The notes under the pieces: model-generated
Database searches by the model: none
What the model was told of the DNA's origin: nothing
Seen by the model: the letters and a program-made list of their open reading frames with translations, nothing else
Translations under genes and position numbers: made by a program
Shown here: piece by piece, positions 7,520 to 15,595 of the stretch
Numbering within the stretch: position 1 is the first letter of the stretch
Layout: every line of letters begins with the position of its first letter
Assembly: GCA_937888775.1 (NCBI GenBank)
Contig: CALAQT010000547.1
Location: forward strand, 1 to 40,992
Origin: an uncultured Actinomycetes bacterium
Lineage (GTDB): Bacteria; Actinomycetota; Thermoleophilia; Solirubrobacterales; Solirubrobacteraceae
Length of the DNA stretch: 40,992 nucleotides
Direction of reading: 5' to 3'

Positions 7520-8461
7520 GTGACCGACATCGAATCCGCTCGTCCGGTCAGTCCCGCGTACCTAGGCGGACCCGATTCTCCACTGGTCGCCTCCTCGTCG
7601 CTGTACGGTCCGATCGGCCACGATACGCAGTCGCGGAAGCTCCAACGCGAGTTGGTCATTCCCGTGCGTTCCGGGCGCGCCTGGACAGTTCCGGCCGGCA
7701 GTGTGTGCCGCTTCACCATCATTGAAGGTCCGCAGGTGCTCGACCTCAACCTGTGGTCTCTCCACGATCCGCGCGAGCGCTTCTGGGCAGCAAGGACGCG
7801 CCAGTTCTACGGCGCACATATTTCGACTGGCGGAAGGTTGTGGTCGAACCTGCCCTTCCTCCGCCCCATGGCGACCGTGGTCGCAGACACGATGGAGTAC
7901 GGCCGAGACGGGGATGGCGCGGGATGCCATGACCTCCTTGGGACGCGCTGCGACCCGTATGTCAACCAGCTGCTGGCTGGAACCGCCTATGACTTCCACT
8001 GCCACTCAAACCTCACTCGGGCCGTTCTCTCCCACGGGCTGACGGAGTTCGACATACATGACGTCATCAACATATTCCAGATCACAGGTCTCACAGACAA
8101 GGACGAGCTCTATTTCATGAAGTCGTGCCCGGCGCGGGTGGGCGACCACTTCGAGCTGTTCGCTGAGATCGATCTGCTGATGGCGGCCTCCACCTGCCCC
8201 GGCGGTGATCTCGCCGTCCCACTCTGGGGACCCGACGCGGGAGGTGAACCCAACTGCAACCCCATCAAGGTGGAGGTCTTCCAGCTCGACGAAAGCCTGC
8301 TGCGCACGTGGCGCTCGCCGCACAGAGCCTCGTATCTGGGTGGCCACGGCCTTTCTGCACCGAACGTCCATCCTCCGCTGACGGCCGCTGTTCCAGTGCC
8401 CCGCGAAGACGTGACAAGCCGCGGCGGTGCAGGCTCAGGCTCATCTGGTGGACAGCCATGA
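7520..8461 (+). CDS. DUF1989 (urea carboxylase-associated family) protein
   Basis: A 313-residue member of PF09347/DUF1989. Some family members (CgiA/CgiB) form carboxyguanidine deiminase in guanidine utilisation; others are annotated as urea-carboxylase associated or aminomethyltransferase-like. Seen: the start of the domain ELVIPVRSGRAWTVPAGSVC, VLDLNLWSLHDPRERFWAARTR, the LGTRCDPYVNQLL segment, INIFQITGL, and the Cys-containing pair STCPGGDL and EPNCNPIKVEVFQ. The last ~35 residues are a low-complexity tail. GTG 7520 has GGGAGG (7509-7514) five bases upstream. Its stop overlaps the next gene by ATGA. No biotin carboxylase or urea amidolyase is present in the window, so the classic guanidine/urea context is missing and the partner set is pxpABC instead. 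Confidence 0.85.
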   Translation: MTDIESARPVSPAYLGGPDSPLVASSSLYGPIGHDTQSRKLQRELVIPVRSGRAWTVPAGSVCRFTIIEGPQVLDLNLWSLHDPRERFWAARTRQFYGAHISTGGRLWSNLPFLRPMATVVADTMEYGRDGDGAGCHDLLGTRCDPYVNQLLAGTAYDFHCHSNLTRAVLSHGLTEFDIHDVINIFQITGLTDKDELYFMKSCPARVGDHFELFAEIDLLMAASTCPGGDLAVPLWGPDAGGEPNCNPIKVEVFQLDESLLRTWRSPHRASYLGGHGLSAPNVHPPLTAAVPVPREDVTSRGGAGSGSSGGQP

Positions 8462-9195
8462 CCACGATGGACATCAACGCGGACGTGGGAGAGGGGTTCG
8501 ACGACGAGGGCTTGCTGCCGATTGTCAGCAGCATCAACATTGCCTGTGGCTTCCATGCCGGTGATGCATCGACGATGCGTCGCCTGTGCGCCTTGGCCGT
8601 GGACTACGGCATCGCCATCGGGGCGCACACCGGCTATGCAGACCGCGAGGGCTTTGGCCGGAGACGGCTCGACATCGACGCTCAGACACTCAGCGACGAC
8701 GTGACCTACCAGGTCGGCGCTCTGGTGGCGTGCGCGGCTTCGGCCGGGGCTAAAGTGACCTACGTCAAGCCCCATGGAGAGATGTACAACCGCGCTGCAG
8801 CGGACGCGGAGCATGCGCAGGCGATAGTCGCGGGCATCAGTGCGACCGGGCTGGCCATCGGCGTCTTGGGGCCACCTGGGTCACGGCTGCTGGAGGCGGC
8901 GGCAAAGGCGGGCTTGCCCACGTATGGCGAGGGCTTCGCGGACCGGGCGTACGCGCCCGACGGATCCCTAGTCGGCAGAAGCGAGCCAGACGCAGTGTTG
9001 GATCAGGCAGCGGCCGCTCAGCAGGCACTGAGCATTGCGCGCGACGGATCGGTGAGGACACGCGACGGGTCTCGGCTGCGACTCAGTGCGCAGTCACTCT
9101 GCGTTCACAGCGACAGCCCAGGCGCAGTTGAAATCGCCACTGCCGTACGGCGCGTGCTGGAGGAGCATGCGGTTCACATCCGGCGATTCGCGTGA
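8458..9195 (+). CDS. pxpA: LamB/YcsF family protein, 5-oxoprolinase subunit A-like
   Basis: PxpA works with PxpB and PxpC in ATP-dependent hydrolysis of 5-oxoproline to glutamate. This 245-residue protein has the family order: INADVGEGF at the N-terminus, INIACGFHAGD, AHTGYADREGFGRR, VTYVKPHGEMYNRA, GEGFADRAYAPDGSLVGRS and SLCVHSDSPGA. Several positions differ from the common forms (AHPGYPD, KPHGALYN, CVHGDxPGA), which may mean a different lactam or related substrate. ATG 8458 overlaps the DUF1989 stop by 4 bp, and its stop overlaps pxpB by GTGA, so four genes from 7520 are read as one tightly coupled unit. Confidence 0.88.
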   Translation: MTTMDINADVGEGFDDEGLLPIVSSINIACGFHAGDASTMRRLCALAVDYGIAIGAHTGYADREGFGRRRLDIDAQTLSDDVTYQVGALVACAASAGAKVTYVKPHGEMYNRAAADAEHAQAIVAGISATGLAIGVLGPPGSRLLEAAAKAGLPTYGEGFADRAYAPDGSLVGRSEPDAVLDQAAAAQQALSIARDGSVRTRDGSRLRLSAQSLCVHSDSPGAVEIATAVRRVLEEHAVHIRRFA

Positions 9196-9812
9196 GCTGG
9201 AGCGGCACGCTGCGCCGCTGTGGAGTGCGGTCGATTCTCATCGAGACTCCTGCGCACGGGGTTCCGCCCTTCCTGCTCGCTCATGGTCTTCGATACGCCT
9301 TGGATGACAGCGCAGAAGACGTCGTGCCCGGAGATCGAACTGTGCTAGTCACGTTTCGTCATGCTGTTCCTGCCGCCTCTCATTTGCGCGAGGTCATAGA
9401 GCGAGCGGCTGCGGCTCCCGCTTCGGCCAGTCCGGGGACGCTCACCATCGCAGTGCAATACGACGGCGCCGACCTCGATGCGATCGCGGCCACGGTGGGG
9501 CTCGCCAAAGAGCAGGTCGTCCAGCGTCACATCGAGGCGGTGTACACAGTGGCGTTCATGGGTTTTGCGCCAGGTTTCGGCTACCTGACAGGCCTGGACC
9601 CCGGGCCTTATCTGCCGCGCCTGCCCGAGCCACGGGTGCGTGTCCCAGCAGGCTCCGTGGCCATCGCGGGCCCCTACACGGCCATCTACCCAGGCCAGTA
9701 TCCCGGAGGCTGGCACATTTTGGGAACCACCGGCGTCGAGCTCTTCAACGCCAGGAGTGATCCGCCCGCGCTGCTTGCGGCAGGTATGACTGTGCGATTC
9801 AGGCGCGCCTGA
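9192..9812 (+). CDS. pxpB: 5-oxoprolinase subunit B-like (KipI family)
   Basis: A 206-residue KipI/allophanate-hydrolase-subunit-1 domain protein, expected to bind PxpC and act in ATP-dependent lactam opening. Seen: AVQYDGADLDAIA, then HIEAVYTVAFMGFAPGFGYL (about 112-131), PRVRVPAGSVAIAGPYTAIYP and PGGWHILGTT, all in family order. It starts at a GTG overlapping the pxpA stop. The spacing to pxpC is only 6 bp. As in B. subtilis, KipI-type proteins can also inhibit a sensor kinase, but the catabolic context makes the enzymatic role more likely. Confidence 0.9.
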   Translation: MSWSGTLRRCGVRSILIETPAHGVPPFLLAHGLRYALDDSAEDVVPGDRTVLVTFRHAVPAASHLREVIERAAAAPASASPGTLTIAVQYDGADLDAIAATVGLAKEQVVQRHIEAVYTVAFMGFAPGFGYLTGLDPGPYLPRLPEPRVRVPAGSVAIAGPYTAIYPGQYPGGWHILGTTGVELFNARSDPPALLAAGMTVRFRRA

Positions 9813-9818
9813 GTCATC

Positions 9819-10673
9819 GTGCTTGAGTTCATCAGGCCAGGTCCCATGGCCACCGTCCAAGACGAAGGCCGATATGGCCTGGCCCATCTCGGCGTCTCAC
9901 CGTCAGGAGCCGCCGATCAGGAAGCAATGCATCTTGCCAACGCCTTGCTCGACAACGAAGGCTCCTGTGCGGTCATTGAATTGACGCTCGGCGGCGCAGA
10001 GATTCGATGCTGGAGCGACACGCAAGTTGCTGTCACGGGCGCCGATGCTTCTCTGCGCTGCGCTGGAGAACAACGCCCCATGAATACCGCGACCCGGATG
10101 TCGGCCGGGGACACGATCGAGATCGGTGTTCCAAGTGCGGGGCTGCATACGTACATCGCCGTACGCGGAGGAGTCGACGTTCCTCCCGTGCTCGGCAGCC
10201 GCTCGACCGACACCATGTCTTGGCTTGGCCCGGCGCGCATCGTGACGGGCACGACCCTTCCGATCGGTGCTGTCAGGGTCGGCAACCGGCCCCGCGTTCC
10301 GGTGAGCGTGCCATCGCAACGTTTGGGTCGACCACTTCGATTGATCCTAGGACCTCGTCAGAACTGGTTCGACCCAGAGGCAATAGCTGCCATCGGTAGC
10401 CGCGAATATGTGGTTACGCCCGCCAGCAACCGCGCGGGCATCCGCTTGCAGGGGCCCACGCTGCAGCGCTGCCGGCAGGAGGAACTTCCCTCCGAGGGCG
10501 TCGTAGCGGGCGCTGTGCAGGTTCCCCCATCCGGCCAGCCGATCGTCTTGTTCCGAGATCGCTCGACGACGGGCGGATATCCGGTTATCGGCGTGGTGGT
10601 CGAGGAGGACCTGTCAATCGTTGCTCAGCGACGACCAGGCTCGACGGTGCGATTCGTCATAGTCGACCGCTAG
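9819..10673 (+). CDS. pxpC: 5-oxoprolinase subunit C-like (KipA / biotin-dependent carboxyltransferase family)
   Basis: A 284-residue protein of the KipA/AHS2 family. Seen: MLEFIRPGPMATVQDEGRYG at the very start, LGVSPSGAADQEAMHLANAL, ALDNEG-type ALLDNEGSCAVIELTLGG, the AVRGGVDVPPVLGSRSTD segment, RLILGPRQNWF and the C-terminal RDRSTTGGYPVIGVV. These are diagnostic for PxpC. The usual length is 290-340 aa, so it is slightly short but complete. It starts at GTG 9819. Its stop codon shares the palindromic CTAG with the stop of the convergent GntR gene (4-bp overlap at 10670-10673). Confidence 0.9.
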   Translation: MLEFIRPGPMATVQDEGRYGLAHLGVSPSGAADQEAMHLANALLDNEGSCAVIELTLGGAEIRCWSDTQVAVTGADASLRCAGEQRPMNTATRMSAGDTIEIGVPSAGLHTYIAVRGGVDVPPVLGSRSTDTMSWLGPARIVTGTTLPIGAVRVGNRPRVPVSVPSQRLGRPLRLILGPRQNWFDPEAIAAIGSREYVVTPASNRAGIRLQGPTLQRCRQEELPSEGVVAGAVQVPPSGQPIVLFRDRSTTGGYPVIGVVVEEDLSIVAQRRPGSTVRFVIVDR

Positions 10674-11341
10674 TGCAGGCGCATGAGGATGATGTTGAGA
10701 GCCTGCTCGACGTGTTCCTGGGCGATTCTCGCTGCAACGTCGGGCTGACGGTCGCAGACCGCGGCCAGTAGCTGGTCGTGCTGGCTTGACGACACCTTGA
10801 GTTCAGCTGGCGTATACAGCGCTGCCACGCGGTAGTTGAAATGGAAGATCGAGTTGCGTTTGATGACCGCAGTCAGACGGCCGTTACCCGCGCATTGGAT
10901 GATCCGGTCGTGAAAGTCCTCGTTGGCTTGCACGTGCATGGGAAAGTCATCGCCGTAGTCCTCGGCAGCGGTCAGATGGCGAGCGACGACCAGCTGCTCG
11001 AGTTGCTCTGAAGTGGCCCGCAGGCTTGCCAAACGGGCTCCGAAGCTCTCGAGGGCCGCACGCACCTCATAGATCTCCTTGATCTCCTGGGTGGAGTGCT
11101 CGTACACGACCCACCGGCGACGATGTGAGAGGACGAGTCCATCAGTCGTCAGACGCTGGATGCTCTCTCGGACGGGGGTCCTACTGACCTGCAATCGCTC
11201 CGCGATCTCTGCTTCGACGAGCGCCCGGTTGGGACGCAGAACGCCGTGGACGATGTCCTGCCGCAGGCTCCAGTAAACGGCATCGGCCAGGGACCCGCTG
11301 GGGTTTGCATTGACCACGTCGCTCCTCGCCATGTCGGTCAC
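10670..11341 (-). CDS. GntR-family transcriptional regulator, FCD subfamily
   Basis: A 223-residue cytoplasmic repressor-type protein. Seen: a winged helix-turn-helix at about residues 18-80 (DAVYWSLRQDIVHGVLRPN ... EIAERLQVSRTPVRESIQRLTTDGLV) and an FCD ligand-binding domain with the metal/ligand His and Asp/Asn positions in ANEDFHDRII and SSSQHDQLL. FCD regulators bind small carboxylates or amino acids. GTG 11341 is chosen because GGGAG lies seven bases upstream inside a 12-bp palindrome; ATG 11332 is an alternative. It is the last gene of the minus-strand set SDR - leucine-dehydrogenase-like - GntR, and is convergent with the pxp genes. Confidence 0.9.
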   Translation of the reverse strand: MTDMARSDVVNANPSGSLADAVYWSLRQDIVHGVLRPNRALVEAEIAERLQVSRTPVRESIQRLTTDGLVLSHRRRWVVYEHSTQEIKEIYEVRAALESFGARLASLRATSEQLEQLVVARHLTAAEDYGDDFPMHVQANEDFHDRIIQCAGNGRLTAVIKRNSIFHFNYRVAALYTPAELKVSSSQHDQLLAAVCDRQPDVAARIAQEHVEQALNIILMRLH

Positions 11342-11353
11342 GGGAGCGCTCCC
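11342..11353. promoter_or_regulatory. Palindrome at GntR start (possible autoregulatory site)
   Basis: GGGAGCGCTCCC is a perfect 12-bp palindrome directly upstream of the GntR GTG and contains its Shine-Dalgarno. It could be an operator or an RNA hairpin hiding the ribosome-binding site. Confidence 0.4.
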
Positions 11354-11435
11354 TTTGGAATCGCGCCTAACTGGCGTAGGACGACCGCGGCCTCACCCAG
11401 AGCGTGGCCGGGCTGCCGGTCGCAGCCGTCGGCCA

Positions 11436-12521
11436 TCAGCGGGTCGCCGTCCCCAACAGACGCACGCCCTCGAGATCGGCGATGCGTTTCTCTGCCAGCC
11501 GGTCTGCGGCCCGGTAGCAGGGGATGCCGTCTCGGTCTGCGATCTCGAACAACTCCAGCGTCCTCTCGTAGATCTTGCCCACATTCGCCCACGCGCGCTC
11601 GCGTTGAAAGCCGCCTTTGCGCAGGCGATCGGTGTCAAAGATCGTCCCACCGCTATTGGCGACGTAATCCACGGCGTAAGTGATGCCGCGGGCCTCGAGC
11701 TCGTCGCCGTGCCGGTTCTCCGCGAGAATGTTGTTCGCCGCACCGGCGACCACTTTGGCTCGCAGGCGAGGGATCGTCTCATCATTGATGACGGCGCCGA
11801 GAGCATAGGGCGCGAATATGTCGACATCCTGAGAGTAGATGTCCTGCGGTTCCACGCTCCGAACGCCGTATGTGGAGACGGCGCGATCGACCTTGTCATG
11901 GTCGATGTCGGTGACGATGACCTCACAGCCGGCCTCCACCAGGAGACCGAGCGCCTTCCAGCCCACCACACCCAACCCCTGCAGCGCGACGCGCTTCCCC
12001 GCCAGATCGCTGTCTCGCCAGACGCGCTGCGCGCAGGCACGCGTCGCGAGCACCGCGCCCAGAGCGGTTGCGGGGCTGATGTCACCGGCGCCTCCGGCGT
12101 GCTCTGGCAGCGTGACGACGTGCTCCGTCTCTAAGTGGATGACCTCCATGTCGGCGAGGGTGGTGCCGACGTCTTCACCGGTGATGTACTCGCCGCCCTG
12201 CTGATCGACGAAGCGGCCGAAGGCCCGCAGCAGCGCCTCAGACTTGTCCTTCTTCGGATCGCCGATGATCACTGCCTTCCCGCCGCCGAGGTCGACGCCG
12301 GCTGCGGCGTACTTGTACGTCATGCCCCGGGCCAGCCGCAGCGCGTCGGTGATGGCGTCGCCCTCATGCGCGTACGTCCAGAACCTCGTCCCCCCAGTTG
12401 CCGGTCCCAGCACCGTGCTGTGGATGGCAATGATCGCGCGCAGACCAGAGCGAGAGTCGTTACAGAGCACGATCTTCTTGAACCGGTCATCACGCATTCG
12501 GGTGAAGATGGGAGCGTCCAC
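11436..12521 (-). CDS. Glu/Leu/Phe/Val dehydrogenase, leucine-dehydrogenase-like
   Basis: A 361-residue NAD-dependent amino-acid dehydrogenase that reversibly deaminates an amino acid (leucine, valine, isoleucine or phenylalanine in known relatives) to a 2-oxo acid and ammonia. Seen: GPATGGTRFW near residue 40, the substrate/catalytic stretch ARGMTYKYAAAGVDLGGGKAVI with conserved Lys residues, EDVGTTLADM, and the NAD-binding motif VALQGLGVVGWKALGLL. Then come FAPYALGAVIND and AGAANNILA, typical of leucine/valine dehydrogenases. GTG 12521 is preceded by GAGAGGT and gives the family length (about 350-365); the open frame to 12635 is an unconserved extension. It lies downstream of the SDR gene. 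Its product, a branched 2-oxo acid, is the likely substrate for the divergent E1/E2 complex. Confidence 0.9.
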   Translation of the reverse strand: MDAPIFTRMRDDRFKKIVLCNDSRSGLRAIIAIHSTVLGPATGGTRFWTYAHEGDAITDALRLARGMTYKYAAAGVDLGGGKAVIIGDPKKDKSEALLRAFGRFVDQQGGEYITGEDVGTTLADMEVIHLETEHVVTLPEHAGGAGDISPATALGAVLATRACAQRVWRDSDLAGKRVALQGLGVVGWKALGLLVEAGCEVIVTDIDHDKVDRAVSTYGVRSVEPQDIYSQDVDIFAPYALGAVINDETIPRLRAKVVAGAANNILAENRHGDELEARGITYAVDYVANSGGTIFDTDRLRKGGFQRERAWANVGKIYERTLELFEIADRDGIPCYRAADRLAEKRIADLEGVRLLGTATR

Positions 12522-12603
12522 GCTGTTACCTCTCGGTCGGATGGGAGCTCGTGGTGGCGGCACGGCTCGTTGCTTTGCGGAAGGACCCGCCGCGGCGATC
12601 TGT

Positions 12604-13422
12604 TCAGATGGCGGTGTAACCGCCGTCGACTGCAAGGATGGCGCCGGTCACGTAGCTACTGGCGTCGCTGGCAAGGAAGACCACAGGTCCGACGAGTTCG
12701 TCGGGACGCCCCCGTCGCCCCATCGGAGTGAACGTGCGGATCTGCTGCTGCTTCTCTTCCCGGCCATGCTCATCGGCTGCGCCTCGCATGACGTTGTCGA
12801 AGTAGCCAGGCGCAAAGGCGTTCACACGGACGCCGCGAGCAGCCCACTCCATCGCCATCACCTTGGTCAGCTGGTTGACCCCGCCCTTTGAGGCGGCGTA
12901 GGCCGCCAAGCCGGCGATTCCTGCGGTCGCGGCGATAGAAGAGTTGTTGACGATGCTGCCTTGGCGTTGCCCAAGCATCACCCGGCCGGCGACCTGGCTG
13001 CAGAGGAAGTACCCGCGGAGGTTGATGTCGATGATCTCGTTCCACGCCTCGTCGGTGACGTCCTCGGCCGGAGTGGGGACGTCGATGCCCGCGTTGTTGA
13101 CGAGGATGTCCAGACGCCCGAAGGTCCCCAGTGTGAAGTCCACCAGGGACTCGCAACTGGCACGATCGCGGACATCTACGGAGGTGGCCGCAGCGGTCCC
13201 CCCGGAGGCGGTGATTCGATCAGCGGTCGCTTGGGCCTCCTCGACCGTGCGCGAACAGACGACGACGCTGGCGTTTGCGCCGGCAACGCCGGCGGCGATC
13301 GTTGCGCCAAGGCCACGGCCGCTACCGGTGATGATCCCCACCTTGCCGGTGAGATCGAACAGGCCGGCAGTGGAGGTCGCGGCGCCTCTCCTCTCTTGGC
13401 CGGGCGTCTCGCTAGTGGACAT
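12604..13422 (-). CDS. Short-chain dehydrogenase/reductase (SDR, classical)
   Basis: A 272-residue NAD(P)-dependent oxidoreductase. Seen: cofactor motif TGSGRGLG near residue 35, DVRD, NNAGI (about 108-112), the catalytic Ser in VNNSSIAA and YAASK (Tyr and Lys), then the FabG-like ending ASDASSYVTGAILAVDGGYT. ATG 13422 has GGGGG nine bases upstream; GTG 13431 is an in-frame alternative. It is the first gene of the minus-strand set and diverges from the 2-oxoacid dehydrogenase operon across a 53-bp region with two palindromes. The substrate is not identifiable; oxidation of a hydroxy-acid or hydroxyacyl intermediate would fit the pathway. Confidence 0.9.
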   Translation of the reverse strand: MSTSETPGQERRGAATSTAGLFDLTGKVGIITGSGRGLGATIAAGVAGANASVVVCSRTVEEAQATADRITASGGTAAATSVDVRDRASCESLVDFTLGTFGRLDILVNNAGIDVPTPAEDVTDEAWNEIIDINLRGYFLCSQVAGRVMLGQRQGSIVNNSSIAATAGIAGLAAYAASKGGVNQLTKVMAMEWAARGVRVNAFAPGYFDNVMRGAADEHGREEKQQQIRTFTPMGRRGRPDELVGPVVFLASDASSYVTGAILAVDGGYTAI

Positions 13423-13454
13423 GCTGGTCACCCCCGCTTGCCATTACTGATCGA

Positions 13455-13464
13455 TTGCATGCAA
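13455..13464. promoter_or_regulatory. 10-bp palindrome TTGCATGCAA in divergent control region
   Basis: A perfect palindrome between the SDR and E1alpha genes, three bases from the start of the next palindrome. Together they occupy the only shared control region of the divergent operons. Confidence 0.5.
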
Positions 13465-13466
13465 AC

Positions 13467-13481
13467 TGGCATACTATGCCA
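13467..13481. promoter_or_regulatory. Candidate GntR operator TGGCATACTATGCCA
   Basis: Two 7-bp perfect arms flank one central base. This size and compact symmetry fit operators of FCD-type GntR repressors (compare the TGGNNNNNCCA of FadR). The site covers the E1alpha ATG at 13476, so bound repressor would block expression of the operon. Either of the two local GntR proteins could bind. Confidence 0.55.
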
Positions 13482-14600
13482 CAGAGCACGCACGAGAATA
13501 TCCCCGGGGTCGGCCCCCAGTTCCCGGTCGATCGTCAGGACGTTCCGCCTGTGTCCTACCTCAATGCCGACGGCTCACTGCGCCCCGGCGTCCAGCCGCA
13601 GCTCGCGGACGAGGAGGTTGCGCGCGCGCTCGAGCTCATGAGCCTCTCGCGCGCCTTCGATGAGAAGGGCTTCGCTCTCCAGCGCCAGGGGAGGTTTGGG
13701 ACCTTCTCTCCGGTGCGCGGGCAGGAGGCGAGCGTCGTCGGCGCCGCGGCGGCACTGGACCCACTCGTCGACTGGGTGGTTCCTCAGTACAGGGAGCTGC
13801 CCGCGCTCCTGCATCAGGGGCTCCCACTCGAAACCTTCATGCTGTACTTCATGGGCCACCCACTCGGCGGGTGCATCCCCGAAGACGTCAACCTGCTGCC
13901 CATCCAGATCAGTCTTGCCGCGCAACTTCCGCAGGCCGTCGGCCTGGCCTGGGGCCTGCAGCTGCAGGGACGGTCGGGCGTCGTCTTGGTGTTTGTCGGA
14001 GACGGCGCGAGCAGCGAGGGCGACTTCCATGAAGCGCTCAACCTCGCCGGAGTGGTCGGTGCGCCCGTCGTCTTCCTGTTGCAGAACAACGGCTGGGCGA
14101 TGAGCACGCCGCGTCGCCGCCAATCGAAGGCACGCACGTTCGCCGAGAGGGGGCCGGGCTACGGCATGCCTGGGGTGCTCGTCGATGGCAACGACCTGCT
14201 CGCGGTGCACGCCGTCGTCAGCGATGCCGTGTCCCTGGCCCGCTCGGGGGGAGGCCCCACCCTCGTCGAGTCCCTCACGTACCGCGTCGGTGCCCACAAC
14301 ACGGCGGACGACCCCAGCCGCTACGTCGACGCCGCGGCGGCGACCGAGTGGGACGCCCGAGATCCGATAGCCCGCGTGGAGCTCTACCTCCGGGGTCGAA
14401 ATCTCTGGAACGACGAACGCTCCACCGCGTTACGCGCTGCCAATGTCGAGGAGATCGACCGGGCGCTCGCCGCCGCCCGTGCCGTCCCGGTCGCCGGGGA
14501 GGCTGCGCTGTTTGAGCACGTCTATGCAGCCCCGCCGGTGCGTCTGCAGCAGCAGCGTGCGGAATGGTGCGCACGCCACCACGACGAGATCCCCCGATGA
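13476..14600 (+). CDS. 2-oxoacid dehydrogenase E1 component, alpha subunit
   Basis: A 374-residue thiamine-diphosphate-dependent subunit that decarboxylates a 2-oxo acid and passes the acyl group to the E2 lipoyl arm. The ThDP motif is complete: GDG at residues 175-177 through NN at 204-205 (VGDGASSEGDF ... VFLLQNNGW). Also seen are the early RGQEA, PQYRELPALLHQGLPLETF, and the phosphorylation-loop-like YRVGAHNTADDPSRY. PQYRE with a short N-terminus resembles branched-chain or actinobacterial-type E1alpha rather than classic PDH, but substrate cannot be fixed from sequence. The ATG 13476 start lies inside a candidate operator and has no clear ribosome-binding site; TTG 13455 in frame is less likely. 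Overlaps the beta gene by ATGA. Confidence 0.92.
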   Translation: MPQSTHENIPGVGPQFPVDRQDVPPVSYLNADGSLRPGVQPQLADEEVARALELMSLSRAFDEKGFALQRQGRFGTFSPVRGQEASVVGAAAALDPLVDWVVPQYRELPALLHQGLPLETFMLYFMGHPLGGCIPEDVNLLPIQISLAAQLPQAVGLAWGLQLQGRSGVVLVFVGDGASSEGDFHEALNLAGVVGAPVVFLLQNNGWAMSTPRRRQSKARTFAERGPGYGMPGVLVDGNDLLAVHAVVSDAVSLARSGGGPTLVESLTYRVGAHNTADDPSRYVDAAAATEWDARDPIARVELYLRGRNLWNDERSTALRAANVEEIDRALAAARAVPVAGEAALFEHVYAAPPVRLQQQRAEWCARHHDEIPR

Positions 14601-15595
14601 CCACGACCACAACCACGCTGACGATGGTGGAGGCGGTGCGCAGCGCTCTCCACCAGGAGATGGCCACCGACCCGCGGGTGATGGTCCTCGGTGAAGACGT
14701 TGGTGCTTTGGGAGGTGCATTCCGCGCAACCGATGGCCTGCTGCGTGCCTACGGCCCCGACCGGGTCATCGACATGCCACTCGCGGAAGGCGCGATTGTC
14801 GGCGCGGCGCTCGGACTCGCCGTATCCGGTCTGGTCCCCATCGCCGAGATCCAATTCCTTGGTTTTGCTCACCAAGCCTTCCATCAGATCGGGCAGCAGG
14901 TCGCACGGATGCGCTACCGCTCCCAGGGACGGTTCGGCCTGCAGCTGGTGCTTCGCGCGCCGTTCGGTGGGGGCGTGCGCACTCCGGAGATGCACTCAGA
15001 CGCGCTGGAAGCGCTGTACACCCACTGCCCGGGACTCAAAGTCGTGGCTCCGGCCAACCCCCACGATGCGAAGGGCCTCCTCCTGGAGGCGATCCGCGAT
15101 CCCGACCCGGTCCTGTACCTCGAGCCGCTGCGCGGCTACCGTCTGGTCAAGGGCGAGGTCCCCGACGATGCCTACACGATCCCGTTCGGGGAGTGTCGCC
15201 AGGTCCGCGGTGGCACTGACGTGACCATCATCGCCTGGAGTGCAGCTGTGCAGGTCGCCGAGCGCGCTGCCGAACGGCTCTCCAATGACCACGGCATCGA
15301 GGCAGAACTGATTGATCTGCGCACCCTGATCCCACTAGACATCAACGGATTGGTGAAGTCAGTGGGACGCACGGGTCGGGCGGTGGTGGTACACGAAGCG
15401 CCTCTGACCGGAGGCTTCGGTGCCGAGGTGGCCGCAACACTTCAGGGCGAGTGCTTCTACAACCTTCACGCTCCCGTGACCCGCGTGAGCGCCCCGGACA
15501 CTCCGTACCCGCTCGCAGGCGTGGAGGAGCGCTACATACCCAACGTGGACGTGCTCGTCGCCGCAGTTCTGCGCACCTGCGAGGTCGCCGCGTGA
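14597..15595 (+). CDS. 2-oxoacid dehydrogenase E1 component, beta subunit
   Basis: A 332-residue transketolase-like subunit completing the E1 heterotetramer. Seen: VMVLGEDVGALGGAFRAT (about 27-44), the DMPLAEGAIVGAALGLA ThDP-site Glu, AEIQFLGFAHQAFHQI, APFGGGVRTPEMHS, GLKVVAPANPHDAKGLL, and the C-terminal LIDLRTLIPLD, VVHEAPLTGGFGAEV and RVSAPDTPYP. These match PdhB/BkdB-type proteins in order and length. The ATG overlaps the alpha stop, and its own stop overlaps the E2 start (GTGA), so all three are co-translated. Confidence 0.94.
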   Translation: MTTTTTTLTMVEAVRSALHQEMATDPRVMVLGEDVGALGGAFRATDGLLRAYGPDRVIDMPLAEGAIVGAALGLAVSGLVPIAEIQFLGFAHQAFHQIGQQVARMRYRSQGRFGLQLVLRAPFGGGVRTPEMHSDALEALYTHCPGLKVVAPANPHDAKGLLLEAIRDPDPVLYLEPLRGYRLVKGEVPDDAYTIPFGECRQVRGGTDVTIIAWSAAVQVAERAAERLSNDHGIEAELIDLRTLIPLDINGLVKSVGRTGRAVVVHEAPLTGGFGAEVAATLQGECFYNLHAPVTRVSAPDTPYPLAGVEERYIPNVDVLVAAVLRTCEVAA

